A DNA stretch of 64,000 nucleotides from Paenibacillus abyssi (GTDB lineage: Bacteria > Bacillota > Bacilli > Paenibacillales > Paenibacillaceae): the NCBI RefSeq assembly GCF_014640295.1, contig NZ_BMGR01000005.1:124001-188000 (forward strand). Reading direction: 5' to 3'. Each line of letters begins with the position of its first letter. Within the stretch, counting starts at the first letter, position 1. The notes beneath the pieces were generated by a model. It had not been told where the DNA came from and made no database searches. It saw only the letters and a list, made by a program, of their open reading frames with translations. Below are positions 8,372 through 17,125 of the stretch, piece by piece. The position numbers and the translations under genes are program-made.

Positions 8372-9286
8372 ATGAATTACGCAGAGGTCAGCAAACAAGT
8401 ATTAAATCCGGATGCGGTACTTAGTGCCCTTGAGAAGTCTTTAGCCATGATCGAATTCGATCTGGAAGGAACAGTGTTATGGGCAAACGACAACTTTGCG
8501 CAAACGATCGGATATCAGACAGAAGAGATGCCCGGTCTCAAACATAGGCAGTTCTGCCTTCCCGAGTTTGCGGCAACCCCGGAATACAAGCATTTCTGGA
8601 ACAACCTGCGCCAAGGTATTCATCATCAGGGAAAAATCCAGAGGATAACCAAGGACGGGCGTTTGATATGGCTGGAAGCCACCTACATGCCGGTTGTACA
8701 GGACGGTCAGGTCAAGGCCGTGCTAAAGATCGCGACGGATATTACGATACGGCAACGGAATGCCGCAGCGAAAGTTACTGAGGATCTGAATGTGATGGCG
8801 GAAAATCTCCGCAATCGAGCGATAGAAGGCATTGATCGCAGTCGGGATCTGGTCGAAGCCATGAATAAAATCGTAACCGAGGCGGATGAGAATAAACATC
8901 AGGTACAGGCTCTGCAGCTTCAAGCGGCCGCCATCAAAGGAATCGTCGATACGATCCGGGATATTGCGGCACAGACCAACTTGCTTGCGCTCAATGCCGC
9001 TATTGAAGCGGCGCACGCCGGCGAGTTCGGGCGCGGCTTCAACATTGTAGCAGCCGAAGTTAGAAATCTGTCCAAACAAGTCCAAGAGGCAACACAGGAA
9101 GTCCAGAATAATGTAGAGAAAATTACCGTTCAAGTGGAGAAGATGGGTACAAGCGTGAAACGCTCAGAGCTTGCTATCGCCGATAGCAAGCAGCGGATCG
9201 AACAAGCGCTTAACGAGTTCTCAGGCATCGGTGATGCCGCACAGCAACTGGACCAGCAAGCGAAGACATTGGTAGAGCTTGTCTAA
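8372..9286 (+). CDS. Soluble PAS-domain methyl-accepting chemotaxis protein
   Basis: A chemoreceptor-like protein of 304 aa without transmembrane or HAMP segments. Residues about 20-125 are a PAS domain ([23 protein letters not shown]). Residues about 150-300 are the MCP signalling helices with hairpin tip [21 protein letters not shown]. The ATG at 8372 is preferred over an in-frame GTG at 8363, because the AAGAGGAG ribosome site overlaps the latter. Such receptors sense cytoplasmic redox or ligand state and signal to CheA. It is a single gene closed by the terminator at 9347. Confidence 0.88.
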   Translation: MNYAEVSKQVLNPDAVLSALEKSLAMIEFDLEGTVLWANDNFAQTIGYQTEEMPGLKHRQFCLPEFAATPEYKHFWNNLRQGIHHQGKIQRITKDGRLIWLEATYMPVVQDGQVKAVLKIATDITIRQRNAAAKVTEDLNVMAENLRNRAIEGIDRSRDLVEAMNKIVTEADENKHQVQALQLQAAAIKGIVDTIRDIAAQTNLLALNAAIEAAHAGEFGRGFNIVAAEVRNLSKQVQEATQEVQNNVEKITVQVEKMGTSVKRSELAIADSKQRIEQALNEFSGIGDAAQQLDQQAKTLVELV

Positions 9287-9346
9287 GTGCAGCCCGGTTG
9301 AAGGAGTCAGGAACTCGAACTTTATTTGTTCTAACTCATAAACATC

Positions 9347-9389
9347 AATAACCCGCCTTAGTCTGCGCCAGGGACGGGTTATTGTTTTT
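9347..9389 (+). terminator. Intrinsic terminator of the PAS-MCP gene
   Basis: A 9-bp stem (AATAACCCG at 9347-9355 against CGGGTTATT at 9375-9383) with a 19-nt loop is followed by GTTTTTA on the plus strand. It lies between converging genes and may also serve htpG. Confidence 0.75.
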
Positions 9390-9407
9390 AATTATTCAGC
9401 TGCTTAT

Positions 9408-11288
9408 TTAGACCATGATTTTGCACATATCGTTTGTGAATTCGACCGGATCTTGAAGCGGTAATCCTTCGATCAGCAGCGCTTGGCTGTACAGCAAGTT
9501 TGTATACAGATTGAGCTTCTCTTTATCGTTTTGATAAGCATTTTTCAAGGATTGAAATACCTCGTGATTGACGTTAATTTCGAGCACTTTGTCTGCTTTT
9601 ACATCCTGAGCGTTCGGCATGGCTTTCAGTATTTTTTCCATTTCGATCGTTAATTCGCCCTCCGTAGACAGGCATACAGGATGGGTTTTCAGCCTTTTGG
9701 ACGCTTTGACGCTTTTGACTTTGTCTGCCAACGCGTTTTTCATATAGTCGAAGAGTTCCTTGTTATCGCTCTCTTCTGTTTCCGTTTGATTCTCGTTTGC
9801 ATCCGATTCAATACCCAGGTCGCCGCTCGATACCGATTTGAACTCTTTCTCTTTATACGCCATGATCATCTTGATCGCGAACTCATCGATGTCATCGGTG
9901 AAATAGAGGATTTCGTAACCCTTATCGGCAACCATCTCCGTCTGCGGCAGCTTCTCGATTCTTTCGATCGAATCTCCTGAAGCGTAGTAAATATACTTCT
10001 GATCCTCAGGCATTCTCGATACGTATTCTTCCAGGGTGACCAGCTTCTTCTCTTTGGAGGAGTAGAACAGCAGCAGATCCTGCAGCACATCTTTGTTCAT
10101 CCCATAATCGCTGTAAACGCCAAATTTCAACTGTCTGCCGAAGGACTTGTAGAATTTCTCATACTTCTCTCTTTCCTCTTTCAGCAGGCTTTGCAATTGG
10201 CTCTTGATCTTGCTCTTAATGTTCTTTGCGATGAGCGTTAATTGTCTGTCATGCTGCAGCATCTCTCTGGAAATGTTAAGCGACAGATCTTCTGAATCCA
10301 CCATGCCTTTGACAAAGCTGAAGTAGTCAGGAAGCAGGTCCGCGCATTTATTCATGATCAACACGCCGTTGGAATAAAGCTCCAGCCCCTTTTCATATTC
10401 CTTCGTGTAATAGTCAAACGGCGTATTCTCCGGGATGAACAAAATTGCATTATATACCACAGCGCCATCGGCACTAATGTGGATATGCTTGAGCGGCTTA
10501 TCGAACCCGTAACGTTTTTCAACATAAAAATTGTCATAATCCTCCGGCGTTAGCTCGCTTTTGTTCTTACGCCAGATCGGGACCATGCTGTTTACGGTTT
10601 GCTCTTCCAGAACATCCTCGAATTCATTCTCGCTGCCTTCTTTTGGCCGCTGCTCCTTCATATCCATCTTGATCGGATAGCGGATGAAATCGGAATATTT
10701 TTTGATAATCGCCTTTAAACGGTACTCCTCAAGATACTCATCGTACTGATCGTCTTCGGTGTTCTCTTTAATTTTCAGGATAATCTCCGTACCTACCGAG
10801 TCCTTCTCGCATGGCTCAATCGTATATCCCTCTGCACCCTCGGATTCCCACTTGTGAGCCTGGTCGCTGCCCAGAGGTTTGCTGATTACAGTAACGACAT
10901 CCGCCACCATAAACGCCGAATAAAATCCAACCCCGAATTGACCGATAATATTATGTCCGTCTTTCAATTCATTTTCTTTCTTGAATGCCAAGGAGCCGCT
11001 TTTCGCGATAACGCCAAGGTTACTTTCAAGATCCTCTTTGGTCATGCCAATCCCTGTATCGGAGATCGTCAATGTCCGGTTCGCCTTATCAACCGCTACC
11101 TTGATATAATAATCTTCTTTGTTAAACACCAATTGATCATCGGATAATGCTTTGTAGTATATCTTGTCAATGGCATCGCTGGCATTCGAAATAAGCTCTC
11201 TAAGAAAGATCTCTCTCTGCGAGTAAATGGAGTTGATCATCATTTCCAGTAATCGTTTCGATTCTGCTTCAAACTGTTTGATCGCCAT
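9408..11288 (-). CDS. htpG: Molecular chaperone HtpG (Hsp90)
   Basis: A cytosolic Hsp90 ATPase of 626 aa, the normal HtpG length. The GHKL ATP-binding domain comes first ([55 protein letters not shown]), then the middle domain and the dimerisation domain. An in-frame extension to 11327 was rejected: a strong AAAGGAGAT site lies 9 nt before the ATG at 11288, where the canonical [14 protein letters not shown] sequence begins, and the longer frame runs into the CIRCE operator. CIRCE and a consensus promoter upstream imply HrcA-controlled heat induction. Confidence 0.97.
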   Translation of the reverse strand: MAIKQFEAESKRLLEMMINSIYSQREIFLRELISNASDAIDKIYYKALSDDQLVFNKEDYYIKVAVDKANRTLTISDTGIGMTKEDLESNLGVIAKSGSLAFKKENELKDGHNIIGQFGVGFYSAFMVADVVTVISKPLGSDQAHKWESEGAEGYTIEPCEKDSVGTEIILKIKENTEDDQYDEYLEEYRLKAIIKKYSDFIRYPIKMDMKEQRPKEGSENEFEDVLEEQTVNSMVPIWRKNKSELTPEDYDNFYVEKRYGFDKPLKHIHISADGAVVYNAILFIPENTPFDYYTKEYEKGLELYSNGVLIMNKCADLLPDYFSFVKGMVDSEDLSLNISREMLQHDRQLTLIAKNIKSKIKSQLQSLLKEEREKYEKFYKSFGRQLKFGVYSDYGMNKDVLQDLLLFYSSKEKKLVTLEEYVSRMPEDQKYIYYASGDSIERIEKLPQTEMVADKGYEILYFTDDIDEFAIKMIMAYKEKEFKSVSSGDLGIESDANENQTETEESDNKELFDYMKNALADKVKSVKASKRLKTHPVCLSTEGELTIEMEKILKAMPNAQDVKADKVLEINVNHEVFQSLKNAYQNDKEKLNLYTNLLYSQALLIEGLPLQDPVEFTNDMCKIMV

Positions 11289-11316
11289 GAATAGTTGATC
11301 TCCTTTCAGAATGTGG

Positions 11317-11343
11317 TTAGCACTCAAGCCATCTGAGTGCTAA
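11317..11343. promoter_or_regulatory. CIRCE operator (HrcA binding site)
   Basis: TTAGCACTC, nine spacer bases, then GAGTGCTAA is an exact match to the CIRCE consensus with the canonical 9-bp spacer. It begins about 13 bp downstream of the -10 box and ends 28 bp before the htpG ATG, so HrcA bound here would block transcription. The element would also lie in the 5' end of the mRNA. Confidence 0.97.
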
Positions 11344-11355
11344 TTCTTTATTTTT

Positions 11356-11384
11356 ATATAACACAACCCTTTTTCAGGTGTCAA
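11356..11384 (-). promoter_or_regulatory. Sigma-A promoter of htpG
   Basis: A perfect TTGACA -35 (11379-11384), 17-bp spacer and TTATAT -10 (11356-11361) lie on the minus strand immediately upstream of CIRCE. The predicted start is near 11348. The rest of the gap to 11567 shows no gene. Confidence 0.85.
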
Positions 11385-11567
11385 TATGTATGTAGTTATA
11401 ATCTCGCTCCAGCTAATGTTTCACATACGTCTGTAAATTTGAAGCCGGTAATGAGCATCGACTTTCTAGCCTTATAGTATCGGTAATTTCGTACTCATTC
11501 AATGATTCACGTTTGGACAAGTTGGACAATAGCTTTCATTCGCCGAAATTTTATAATAAAAGCAGCG

Positions 11568-11617
11568 GTAAAAACCGAAGCGGCCGGTCCCCGGTGGAAT
11601 ACCGGGAAGCGGCCGCT
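11568..11617 (-). terminator. Intrinsic terminator of the tandem-PAS MCP gene
   Basis: A GC-rich hairpin has an outer AGCGGCC/GGCCGCT stem and an inner CCCGGT/ACCGGG stem. On the minus strand it is followed by TCGGTTTTTACC. It lies 42 nt past the stop of the chemoreceptor gene. Confidence 0.75.
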
Positions 11618-11658
11618 GCACAGCGTGTTCTTTGTTGTCTGCTTCAGCAGGATCGGTT

Positions 11659-13167
11659 TTATATTGTTTTTGTAAAGTCCACCAATGATCGTGTCATGGT
11701 GTTTATCTCATCCATCGACGCGTTTACTTCCTCTGTCAAAGCAGCTTGCGTCTGTGTAAGAGCATTCATATTGCCGATATGATCCAGAATTTGTTCAATA
11801 AGCTCCTTCATGTTATCCAGGCTTTGTTCAATATTCACGGTGGCGTCGGCACTATGTATAGCCAGCTTGCGAACCTCGCCGGCAACAACGGCAAATCCGC
11901 GGCCTGACTCTCCCGCGCGGGCAGCCTCGATCGAAGCGTTTAACCCCAGAAGGTTCGTTTGATTCGCAATTTCTTTAATGAAATCGGATATATTTTTAGT
12001 TTCATCCGCACTGCTTTTCGCTTTATGGGCAGCCTCTGTAGACCGCTCCTGAGCGGCAGTAAGCTCTTGCGCTTGATAGGAGACGGAATTGACGCCTCTT
12101 ACCATCTCGCCGATGGATTCGGAAAGCTGCTGCATTCTTTCGTTCATTGTTTGTACGATTTGTTCTTTATTCTTTTCATGGGTGATGTCCCGGATCGTTC
12201 CGGCTACTCGAAGCGGAACGCCTTTGCTATCGCGAATGGTTTCACCGCTGGCATGATACCAACGGTACTCACCGTTTTTCTTTGCAAGACGATAATCAAG
12301 GTCAAAAGGAGTTTGACCGGTGTAGTCATTCATATGGTCGGCAAAAGCCTGCAAGGTCCGCCCTGAATCCTCGGGGTGCAGTCGGCCGGCCCAGCTGCTG
12401 AGCACATTCGGAAAATCATTCTCATCCTCGAATCCAAGCTGTTTCCGAAACTGCTGCGAATACCAAATTTCATTGCCCGGATTGACAACATCGCCGGCAA
12501 TTACGGTCATATCCCAAGGACCTTCCACCAGAGCCCTATTTATTAAATCGTAGCGGACGACCAACGCCTCAAGCTGCTCCGATCTAAGTTTCTCTTCGTG
12601 AATATCGAATAAAGCGCCCGCTACCATAAGGGGGATGCCTTCGCTATCCCGGACTGTTTTTCCGGTGCCATGGAACCATCGATAGTCGCCGCTTTTCACA
12701 CGCAGACGATATTTTTCACTAAAAGGCGTTTTCCCGGTATAGTCAAACACGTGATTTGCAAAAGCCTGAAAAACCCGTTCAGCGTCTTCCTCATGCAGTT
12801 TTGATGACCAACTGTCGAGGACATTGGGAAACTCCGCTTCATTATGGTAGCCTAACAAACTGCGAAGGCCCTCGGTCCATACAATCGTGTTGTTAGGATC
12901 AAGGGGATCACCGGCCACGATTTTCATATCCCATAAGCCAACTTGGAACGCTTGAGTCAACAGATCAAAGTGGATATCTGATTCATGTATGAAGTTTCTC
13001 ATCGATTCCAGTGCCTCGTTTACATTGTCGGCAATTTCCTTAGCTTCGGGAGAATTCGTGGATAGATGAAGCGACCCTGACCGATCATTCATTTTAAAGT
13101 GTTTTGATAAGATTCGGCTTTGCTCCAACAGTTCAGCGAGCGGGTGGTGAGCTTTTCGAGAAAACAT
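11659..13167 (-). CDS. Soluble methyl-accepting chemotaxis protein with tandem PAS domains
   Basis: A 502-aa cytoplasmic chemoreceptor with two PAS/PAC modules (about 70-195 and 205-325) that are clear internal duplicates. Both contain a WDM[KT]VIAGD-like start, LLGY/QLGF, FPNVL.SW, and YRWFHGTG versus YRWYHASG. The C-terminal MCP domain carries the tip [20 protein letters not shown]. There is no transmembrane segment. The duplicated sensor suggests cooperative sensing of a small ligand or redox state. It is a single gene with an AAGGGGAT ribosome site and its own terminator. Confidence 0.9.
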   Translation of the reverse strand: MFSRKAHHPLAELLEQSRILSKHFKMNDRSGSLHLSTNSPEAKEIADNVNEALESMRNFIHESDIHFDLLTQAFQVGLWDMKIVAGDPLDPNNTIVWTEGLRSLLGYHNEAEFPNVLDSWSSKLHEEDAERVFQAFANHVFDYTGKTPFSEKYRLRVKSGDYRWFHGTGKTVRDSEGIPLMVAGALFDIHEEKLRSEQLEALVVRYDLINRALVEGPWDMTVIAGDVVNPGNEIWYSQQFRKQLGFEDENDFPNVLSSWAGRLHPEDSGRTLQAFADHMNDYTGQTPFDLDYRLAKKNGEYRWYHASGETIRDSKGVPLRVAGTIRDITHEKNKEQIVQTMNERMQQLSESIGEMVRGVNSVSYQAQELTAAQERSTEAAHKAKSSADETKNISDFIKEIANQTNLLGLNASIEAARAGESGRGFAVVAGEVRKLAIHSADATVNIEQSLDNMKELIEQILDHIGNMNALTQTQAALTEEVNASMDEINTMTRSLVDFTKTI

Positions 13168-13365
13168 AGTGATATCCCCTTTGTTTAGTAATCTCTTCGA
13201 TACACTTTAGAAGAATTCAAAACATACATGAAAATCGCTTCTTTTCCTATCTAACTCCCAAGCTCACTCCGATCCCAATAGCAAATATTGGGGACATTAT
13301 ATCATTAAGTCATAGAAACTCAAATGGACATTCTCACTAATTTGTCAGAAACTGTCGAACTTCGC

Positions 13366-13426
13366 AAAAAATCCCCTCCATTCAACAGCGTGTTAACCTC
13401 AGGCACTGTCTATCGTAAGGGGATTT
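13366..13426 (-). terminator. Intrinsic terminator of the des-desK-desR operon
   Basis: AAATCCCCT (13369-13377) pairs with AGGGGATTT (13418-13426). On the minus strand the arm runs into TTTTTT. It lies 8 nt past the desR stop. The loop of about 40 nt is long for a terminator. Confidence 0.65.
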
Positions 13427-13433
13427 GTACTAT

Positions 13434-14033
13434 TTACTTGAACCAGCCCTTCTCTTTAAATCGGGTAATGGCTTCCACCCGGTTGCTGACGCCGAGCTTA
13501 TCGAGGATAACGGAGATATAGTTGCGGACGGTTCCATTCGTAAGGTACAGCTCGCTTGCGATATCCTTCGTATTCTTACCGTCGGCAATAAGGAGCAATA
13601 CTTCCTTCTCCCGTTCGGTCAGCGGATTCTCATTCCCATAAGCGTCATCGACCAGCTCGGTTGCATAGATGCGACGGCCGGTCATGATGCTTCGAATCGA
13701 GTCCGCCAGCTCCTCGCTGGGACTGTCTTTCAACAGATAGCCGCTTGCGCCTGACTTGATCGCCCGCTCAAAATACCCGGCTCTGGCAAACGTGGTCAGG
13801 ATCATCACCTTGCAGCCCGAACCTTTCAACTCCTCGGCCGCCTCGAGCCCGCTCATCCTTGGCATTTCGATGTCCATGATGCAAATATCCGGCTTGTGAA
13901 GGTGAACCAGCCGCACGGCATCCTCGCCGTTGCTTGCTTTACCGACGACCTTCATATCTTCTTCCAGGTCGAGCAGGGAAGCTAGAGCGCCAAGCAGCAT
14001 ACGTTGGTCCTCGGCGATCACGATGCGAATCAT
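13434..14033 (-). CDS. desR: Response regulator DesR (NarL/LuxR family)
   Basis: A cytoplasmic response regulator of 199 aa. The receiver domain spans 1-118, with Asp54 as phosphoacceptor in CIMDIEMPRMSG. A LuxR-type HTH spans about 135-195 (LTEREKEVLLLIADGKNTKDIA). Size, the Asp54 position and the arrangement des-desK-desR match the Bacillus DesR that activates the membrane desaturase gene in the cold. It overlaps desK by 4 nt (ATGA), giving translational coupling. The likely target is the palindrome at 16407-16424. Confidence 0.93.
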   Translation of the reverse strand: MIRIVIAEDQRMLLGALASLLDLEEDMKVVGKASNGEDAVRLVHLHKPDICIMDIEMPRMSGLEAAEELKGSGCKVMILTTFARAGYFERAIKSGASGYLLKDSPSEELADSIRSIMTGRRIYATELVDDAYGNENPLTEREKEVLLLIADGKNTKDIASELYLTNGTVRNYISVILDKLGVSNRVEAITRFKEKGWFK

Positions 14034-15172
14034 GTTACCACCTCCTTTTCCGGCTGCTTGAACACGATCGGCACTCTCAAAACGATCATCGTCCCGGCAT
14101 CCGACACAATCTCCATCACACCGTTTACAAATTCAAGCCGTTCTTTCATTCCGCGAAGTCCGTTTCCTTTAAAATACATGGATTCGCCGGCGATGCCGAC
14201 CCCATTGTCTTTCACCTTGATAACGAACTCGGTCGGCGAAGGCTCGATGGCGATCAAACATGTTGTGGCGCTGCTGTGTTTCACAATATTCGTCACAGCT
14301 TCCTTCAAGCACATGCTGAGCACGTTCTCGGTCATCAGGGAGATGTCGGCCATTCTGGGGTCGCCCTCCAGGAAGAGATCGATTTCGGCAGCCTTCAAAA
14401 TCTGTGTAACCCGAAACAACTCATCCTCTAACCGGGTACCGCGCATTTCTGTAACCAAATCCCGTACTTCCTTCAATGCCGTTCTTGCCGTTTGGCGTAC
14501 GTCATTGATTTCAGCCTGCGCCCTGTCTGGGTCTTTGCTTATTAACTTGCCCGCCAAATCGCTCTTCAAACCGATTAACGACAGCTTCTGACCGAGGGTA
14601 TCATGGAGATCGCGGGCGATTCGTTGACGTTCCTCCAGCTTGACCAGCTCGGAAATTCTCCTGTTCGCATCTTCCAGCTGCCCCTGAAGCTTATCTCTCT
14701 TGTTCCGATTATAAGTGGTGACGGGAAGCAGGATAACGCCAATCAGACTGACCAGGACAAACGGCAGCTGGGTAATGAAAATAGGGTTTTGAGTCACGAA
14801 GCCAAAGTTGATCGTCACGATTGTGGTCAGAAGATGGACGGCGTAAAGCGTAACAAACCCGATCCAATTCTGGATATTTCCAATAAAAAAGGCCAAGAAC
14901 AGAGCGAAATATACATACCCGAACAGCATGGTCATTGTGATCGAAATGAGAATTTGGACGCTGGTCCAGAAATAGACCAGCCATCCTTTTGAAATAAAAG
15001 AAAGTACGTAGCAAGCAAAGAACACCAGAATCAAAATGATGCCGATTACTACTTCGTACGTAGAGGAAGAACGGAATATGAAATAAAAAGGGAGGATGTA
15101 AAAGACGACCCATATATAAGGGCTAAGTCCAGTGTTCTTATGAAAAATATGATGCCACTTCTGCATGGTCAC
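14030..15172 (-). CDS. desK: Membrane sensor histidine kinase DesK
   Basis: A 380-aa thermosensor kinase. Four or five hydrophobic segments lie between residues 18 and 152, followed by a short coiled linker and a HisKA_3 motif ERQRIARDLHDTLGQKLS with phosphoacceptor His190. The C-terminal HATPase domain has KDNGVGIAGESMYFKGNGLRGM. In Bacillus, DesK senses membrane order and switches from phosphatase to kinase on cooling. It lies 48 nt downstream of the desaturase gene and overlaps desR, a classical feedback unit in which membrane fluidity controls desaturase synthesis. Confidence 0.93.
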   Translation of the reverse strand: MTMQKWHHIFHKNTGLSPYIWVVFYILPFYFIFRSSSTYEVVIGIILILVFFACYVLSFISKGWLVYFWTSVQILISITMTMLFGYVYFALFLAFFIGNIQNWIGFVTLYAVHLLTTIVTINFGFVTQNPIFITQLPFVLVSLIGVILLPVTTYNRNKRDKLQGQLEDANRRISELVKLEERQRIARDLHDTLGQKLSLIGLKSDLAGKLISKDPDRAQAEINDVRQTARTALKEVRDLVTEMRGTRLEDELFRVTQILKAAEIDLFLEGDPRMADISLMTENVLSMCLKEAVTNIVKHSSATTCLIAIEPSPTEFVIKVKDNGVGIAGESMYFKGNGLRGMKERLEFVNGVMEIVSDAGTMIVLRVPIVFKQPEKEVVT

Positions 15173-15220
15173 TCACCTTTATTCTATACCTACTGCGTTT
15201 ATTATACCAAAGTTATGCTT

Positions 15221-16291
15221 CTAGCTGGCTTGACCCGAGGTTTTCAATTGGCCTGCCACCGTATCGGCTTTATTATTCGCACTCAAAGCTGCCTTCTTGG
15301 TCATGAGCTTCAGCTCCTTGAAGCTGATGAACGTTTTGCCGTGCTCATCCCACAGACGGAAACCGAGCGACTTCAGACTGTGACGGATAGTAATTGTCGT
15401 AGCCTTCTGGAGCGGAACTGATGAATTATGCGCCTTCTCCAAATTATAATTCGGCACTTTCGGGCTCAGGTGGTGTACATGGTGAAAGCCGATATTTCCG
15501 GTAATCCATTGCAAGAGCAGGGGCAGCTTGTAATAAGAACTTCCATCGACGGCCGCTTTCACATAACTCCACTCGTCTTCATTCTCAAAGTAGGAATCCT
15601 CGAACTGATGCTGTACATAAAACAGCCAAATTCCAAGACTGCCGGATATGAGGAAGATCGGCCCTTGGATTAACAGAAACGCCTGCCATCCGATTGCCCA
15701 CACCATCAATGCGTACAAGCCAACAATCAGGGCATTGGTCACGTAATTACCCATCCGTTCCTTTCGCTTCGCGCCTTTACGGTTGAAACGGTATTGAATG
15801 AGAAAAACACCGATCGGCCCGATTCCGAACATCACAACCGGGTTCCGATAAATCCGGTAAGCTATGCGGCGCCATAATGGAGAAGCGGTATATTCCTCAA
15901 CCGTCAGAATCCACATATCGCCGATGCCTCGTTTATCGAGGTTGCCGCTCGTGGAATGATGGATCGAATGCGTATTCTTCCATTGTTGATACGGAACGAG
16001 GGTAAGGACACCCAGAATGGTGCCGAGTATATCATTAGCCCTGCGGCTCTTGAAGAACGATTGGTGACAGCAGTCATGAAACAGGATAAAGGTCCTGATC
16101 ATAAACCCCGAAGCAACGATCACAAACGGAAGAGTAAGCCAGTATGAAACCGAGAGGCTTAGGTATGCGGCATACCACAGCGCCAGTAATGGCACCAATG
16201 TGTTGATTAATTGTCTGATACTTGCTTTCGTATCGGTTTTCTCAAACGGGGCAACATGTTTTTTCAGATGGGAGATATTACTCTGGTCCAT
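15221..16291 (-). CDS. des: Acyl-lipid fatty acid desaturase Des
   Basis: A 356-aa integral membrane di-iron desaturase that introduces a cis double bond into membrane lipid acyl chains. The three histidine boxes are present: HDCCH (72-76), HSIHH (108-112) and HHVHH (about 270). Hydrophobic pairs lie at about 32-70 and 165-215. It is the first gene of a des-desK-desR operon. The weak -35 of its promoter and the palindrome upstream suggest activation by phosphorylated DesR. The exact regiospecificity is not readable from sequence. Confidence 0.93.
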   Translation of the reverse strand: MDQSNISHLKKHVAPFEKTDTKASIRQLINTLVPLLALWYAAYLSLSVSYWLTLPFVIVASGFMIRTFILFHDCCHQSFFKSRRANDILGTILGVLTLVPYQQWKNTHSIHHSTSGNLDKRGIGDMWILTVEEYTASPLWRRIAYRIYRNPVVMFGIGPIGVFLIQYRFNRKGAKRKERMGNYVTNALIVGLYALMVWAIGWQAFLLIQGPIFLISGSLGIWLFYVQHQFEDSYFENEDEWSYVKAAVDGSSYYKLPLLLQWITGNIGFHHVHHLSPKVPNYNLEKAHNSSVPLQKATTITIRHSLKSLGFRLWDEHGKTFISFKELKLMTKKAALSANNKADTVAGQLKTSGQAS

Positions 16292-16357
16292 TGTGATGCT
16301 TCCTCCTCGATATGACGCGCGCAGCGTTTTTGCAGCCTGCGGCCCTAGTCTATCCTA

Positions 16358-16386
16358 AGTATAGATGACTCGGCCGCTATGCAATA
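16358..16386 (-). promoter_or_regulatory. Predicted des promoter with weak -35
   Basis: On the minus strand a TATACT -10 (16358-16363) lies 17 bp from a non-consensus TATTGC -35 (16381-16386), 67 nt upstream of the des ATG. A poor -35 box is expected for an activator-dependent promoter. Confidence 0.45.
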
Positions 16387-16406
16387 GTTATAAACGTCAC
16401 TTGGGG

Positions 16407-16424
16407 ATATGACATATGTCATAT
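16407..16424. promoter_or_regulatory. 18-bp palindrome, candidate DesR operator
   Basis: ATATGACATATGTCATAT is a perfect palindrome centred roughly 65 bp upstream of the predicted des start. That placement suits activation by a NarL-type regulator such as DesR. It also lies just past the end of the DUF3934-like gene at 16470. Confidence 0.55.
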
Positions 16425-16469
16425 AGACGAATGGGAAATGACCCTTTTATTTACAGTTCTAAGCAGTCG

Positions 16470-16649
16470 TTACTTTTCGGACTTGTCTGCTTTGCCAGCA
16501 GCCGACACTGTACCATCCGCTTTTTTAGTGCCTTTGCTTTTATATGGTTTTGGGGCGTTCTTTGCTCTGTTGGCGCTGGCTTGCCAGCGGTTCCAGCCTT
16601 TTTTATCCGTTCCTCTGCCTGTCCCGCCCTTGCCTTTCGCTTTACTCAT
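16470..16649 (-). CDS. Small basic protein, DUF3934-like
   Basis: A 59-aa highly basic, Gly/Lys/Ala-rich protein (starting MSKAKGKGGTGRGTDKKGWN) resembling the DUF3934 family of Bacillus and Paenibacillus. Its ATG overlaps the TGA of the HEAT-repeat gene (ATGA), so translation is coupled, and an upstream extension to 16679 was rejected. The composition suggests RNA or ribosome association, in keeping with the DEAD-box helicase at the head of the operon. That role is an inference. Confidence 0.75.
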   Translation of the reverse strand: MSKAKGKGGTGRGTDKKGWNRWQASANRAKNAPKPYKSKGTKKADGTVSAAGKADKSEK

Positions 16650-17107
16650 GGCCTCACCTTGTCCGTTAACGCCGCCCATTTGGTTTCAAGCCACTGATCA
16701 AAGTCGGCTCCCTTTTCACCTTCGTACGTATCATACACATCGCTTCTCATCTTTTTTAACTTCTCTTTGAACTCATCATACGTATGTCCGGCTGGCAAGC
16801 TTTTCTTAATTCTTAGCAGGATTTTCGTTATACCTTTAAACAATTCGCCCTTTTCCTTTGGCGGTAAGCTCACATCTTCCCCAAATGCGCTCAGCTTACG
16901 GTAAGCGGCCTCCTGAATTTTATATACGGGATCGCTTGTCATAAGACGCGTTAGTACATCAATCGTTTGTTTGTGATTCCAATTTCCCAGCTCTTCTACT
17001 GCAGCCAGACGTTCTCTCCAATCGGATGTTCGATTGGCAGATTTTTTTAACTCCTCATAGTTTGGAGGCAACTCATTCTTTATTTCGTGATTAGTCAAAT
17101 GTTCCAA
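16646..17107 (-). CDS. HEAT-repeat protein of a helicase operon
   Basis: A 153-aa helical protein with a short HEAT-like repeat at about residues 28-75 (WRERLAAVEELGNWNHKQTID, then LTRLMTSDPVYKIQEAAYRKL) and a Lys-rich C-terminal half. HEAT repeats serve as protein or nucleic-acid interaction scaffolds. It sits 18 nt after the DEAD-box helicase gene and overlaps the small basic protein gene by 4 nt. The three probably act together in RNA metabolism. No catalytic motif is visible. Confidence 0.75.
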   Translation of the reverse strand: MEHLTNHEIKNELPPNYEELKKSANRTSDWRERLAAVEELGNWNHKQTIDVLTRLMTSDPVYKIQEAAYRKLSAFGEDVSLPPKEKGELFKGITKILLRIKKSLPAGHTYDEFKEKLKKMRSDVYDTYEGEKGADFDQWLETKWAALTDKVRP

Positions 17108-17125
17108 TCTCCTTTCTTCTTTATG

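Noticed and set aside
16438-16770. Plus-strand open frames opposite the DUF3934-like and HEAT genes
   Set aside because: The minus-strand pair has ATGA coupling and coherent sequences behind a helicase; the plus-strand frames have no ribosome site or similarity.
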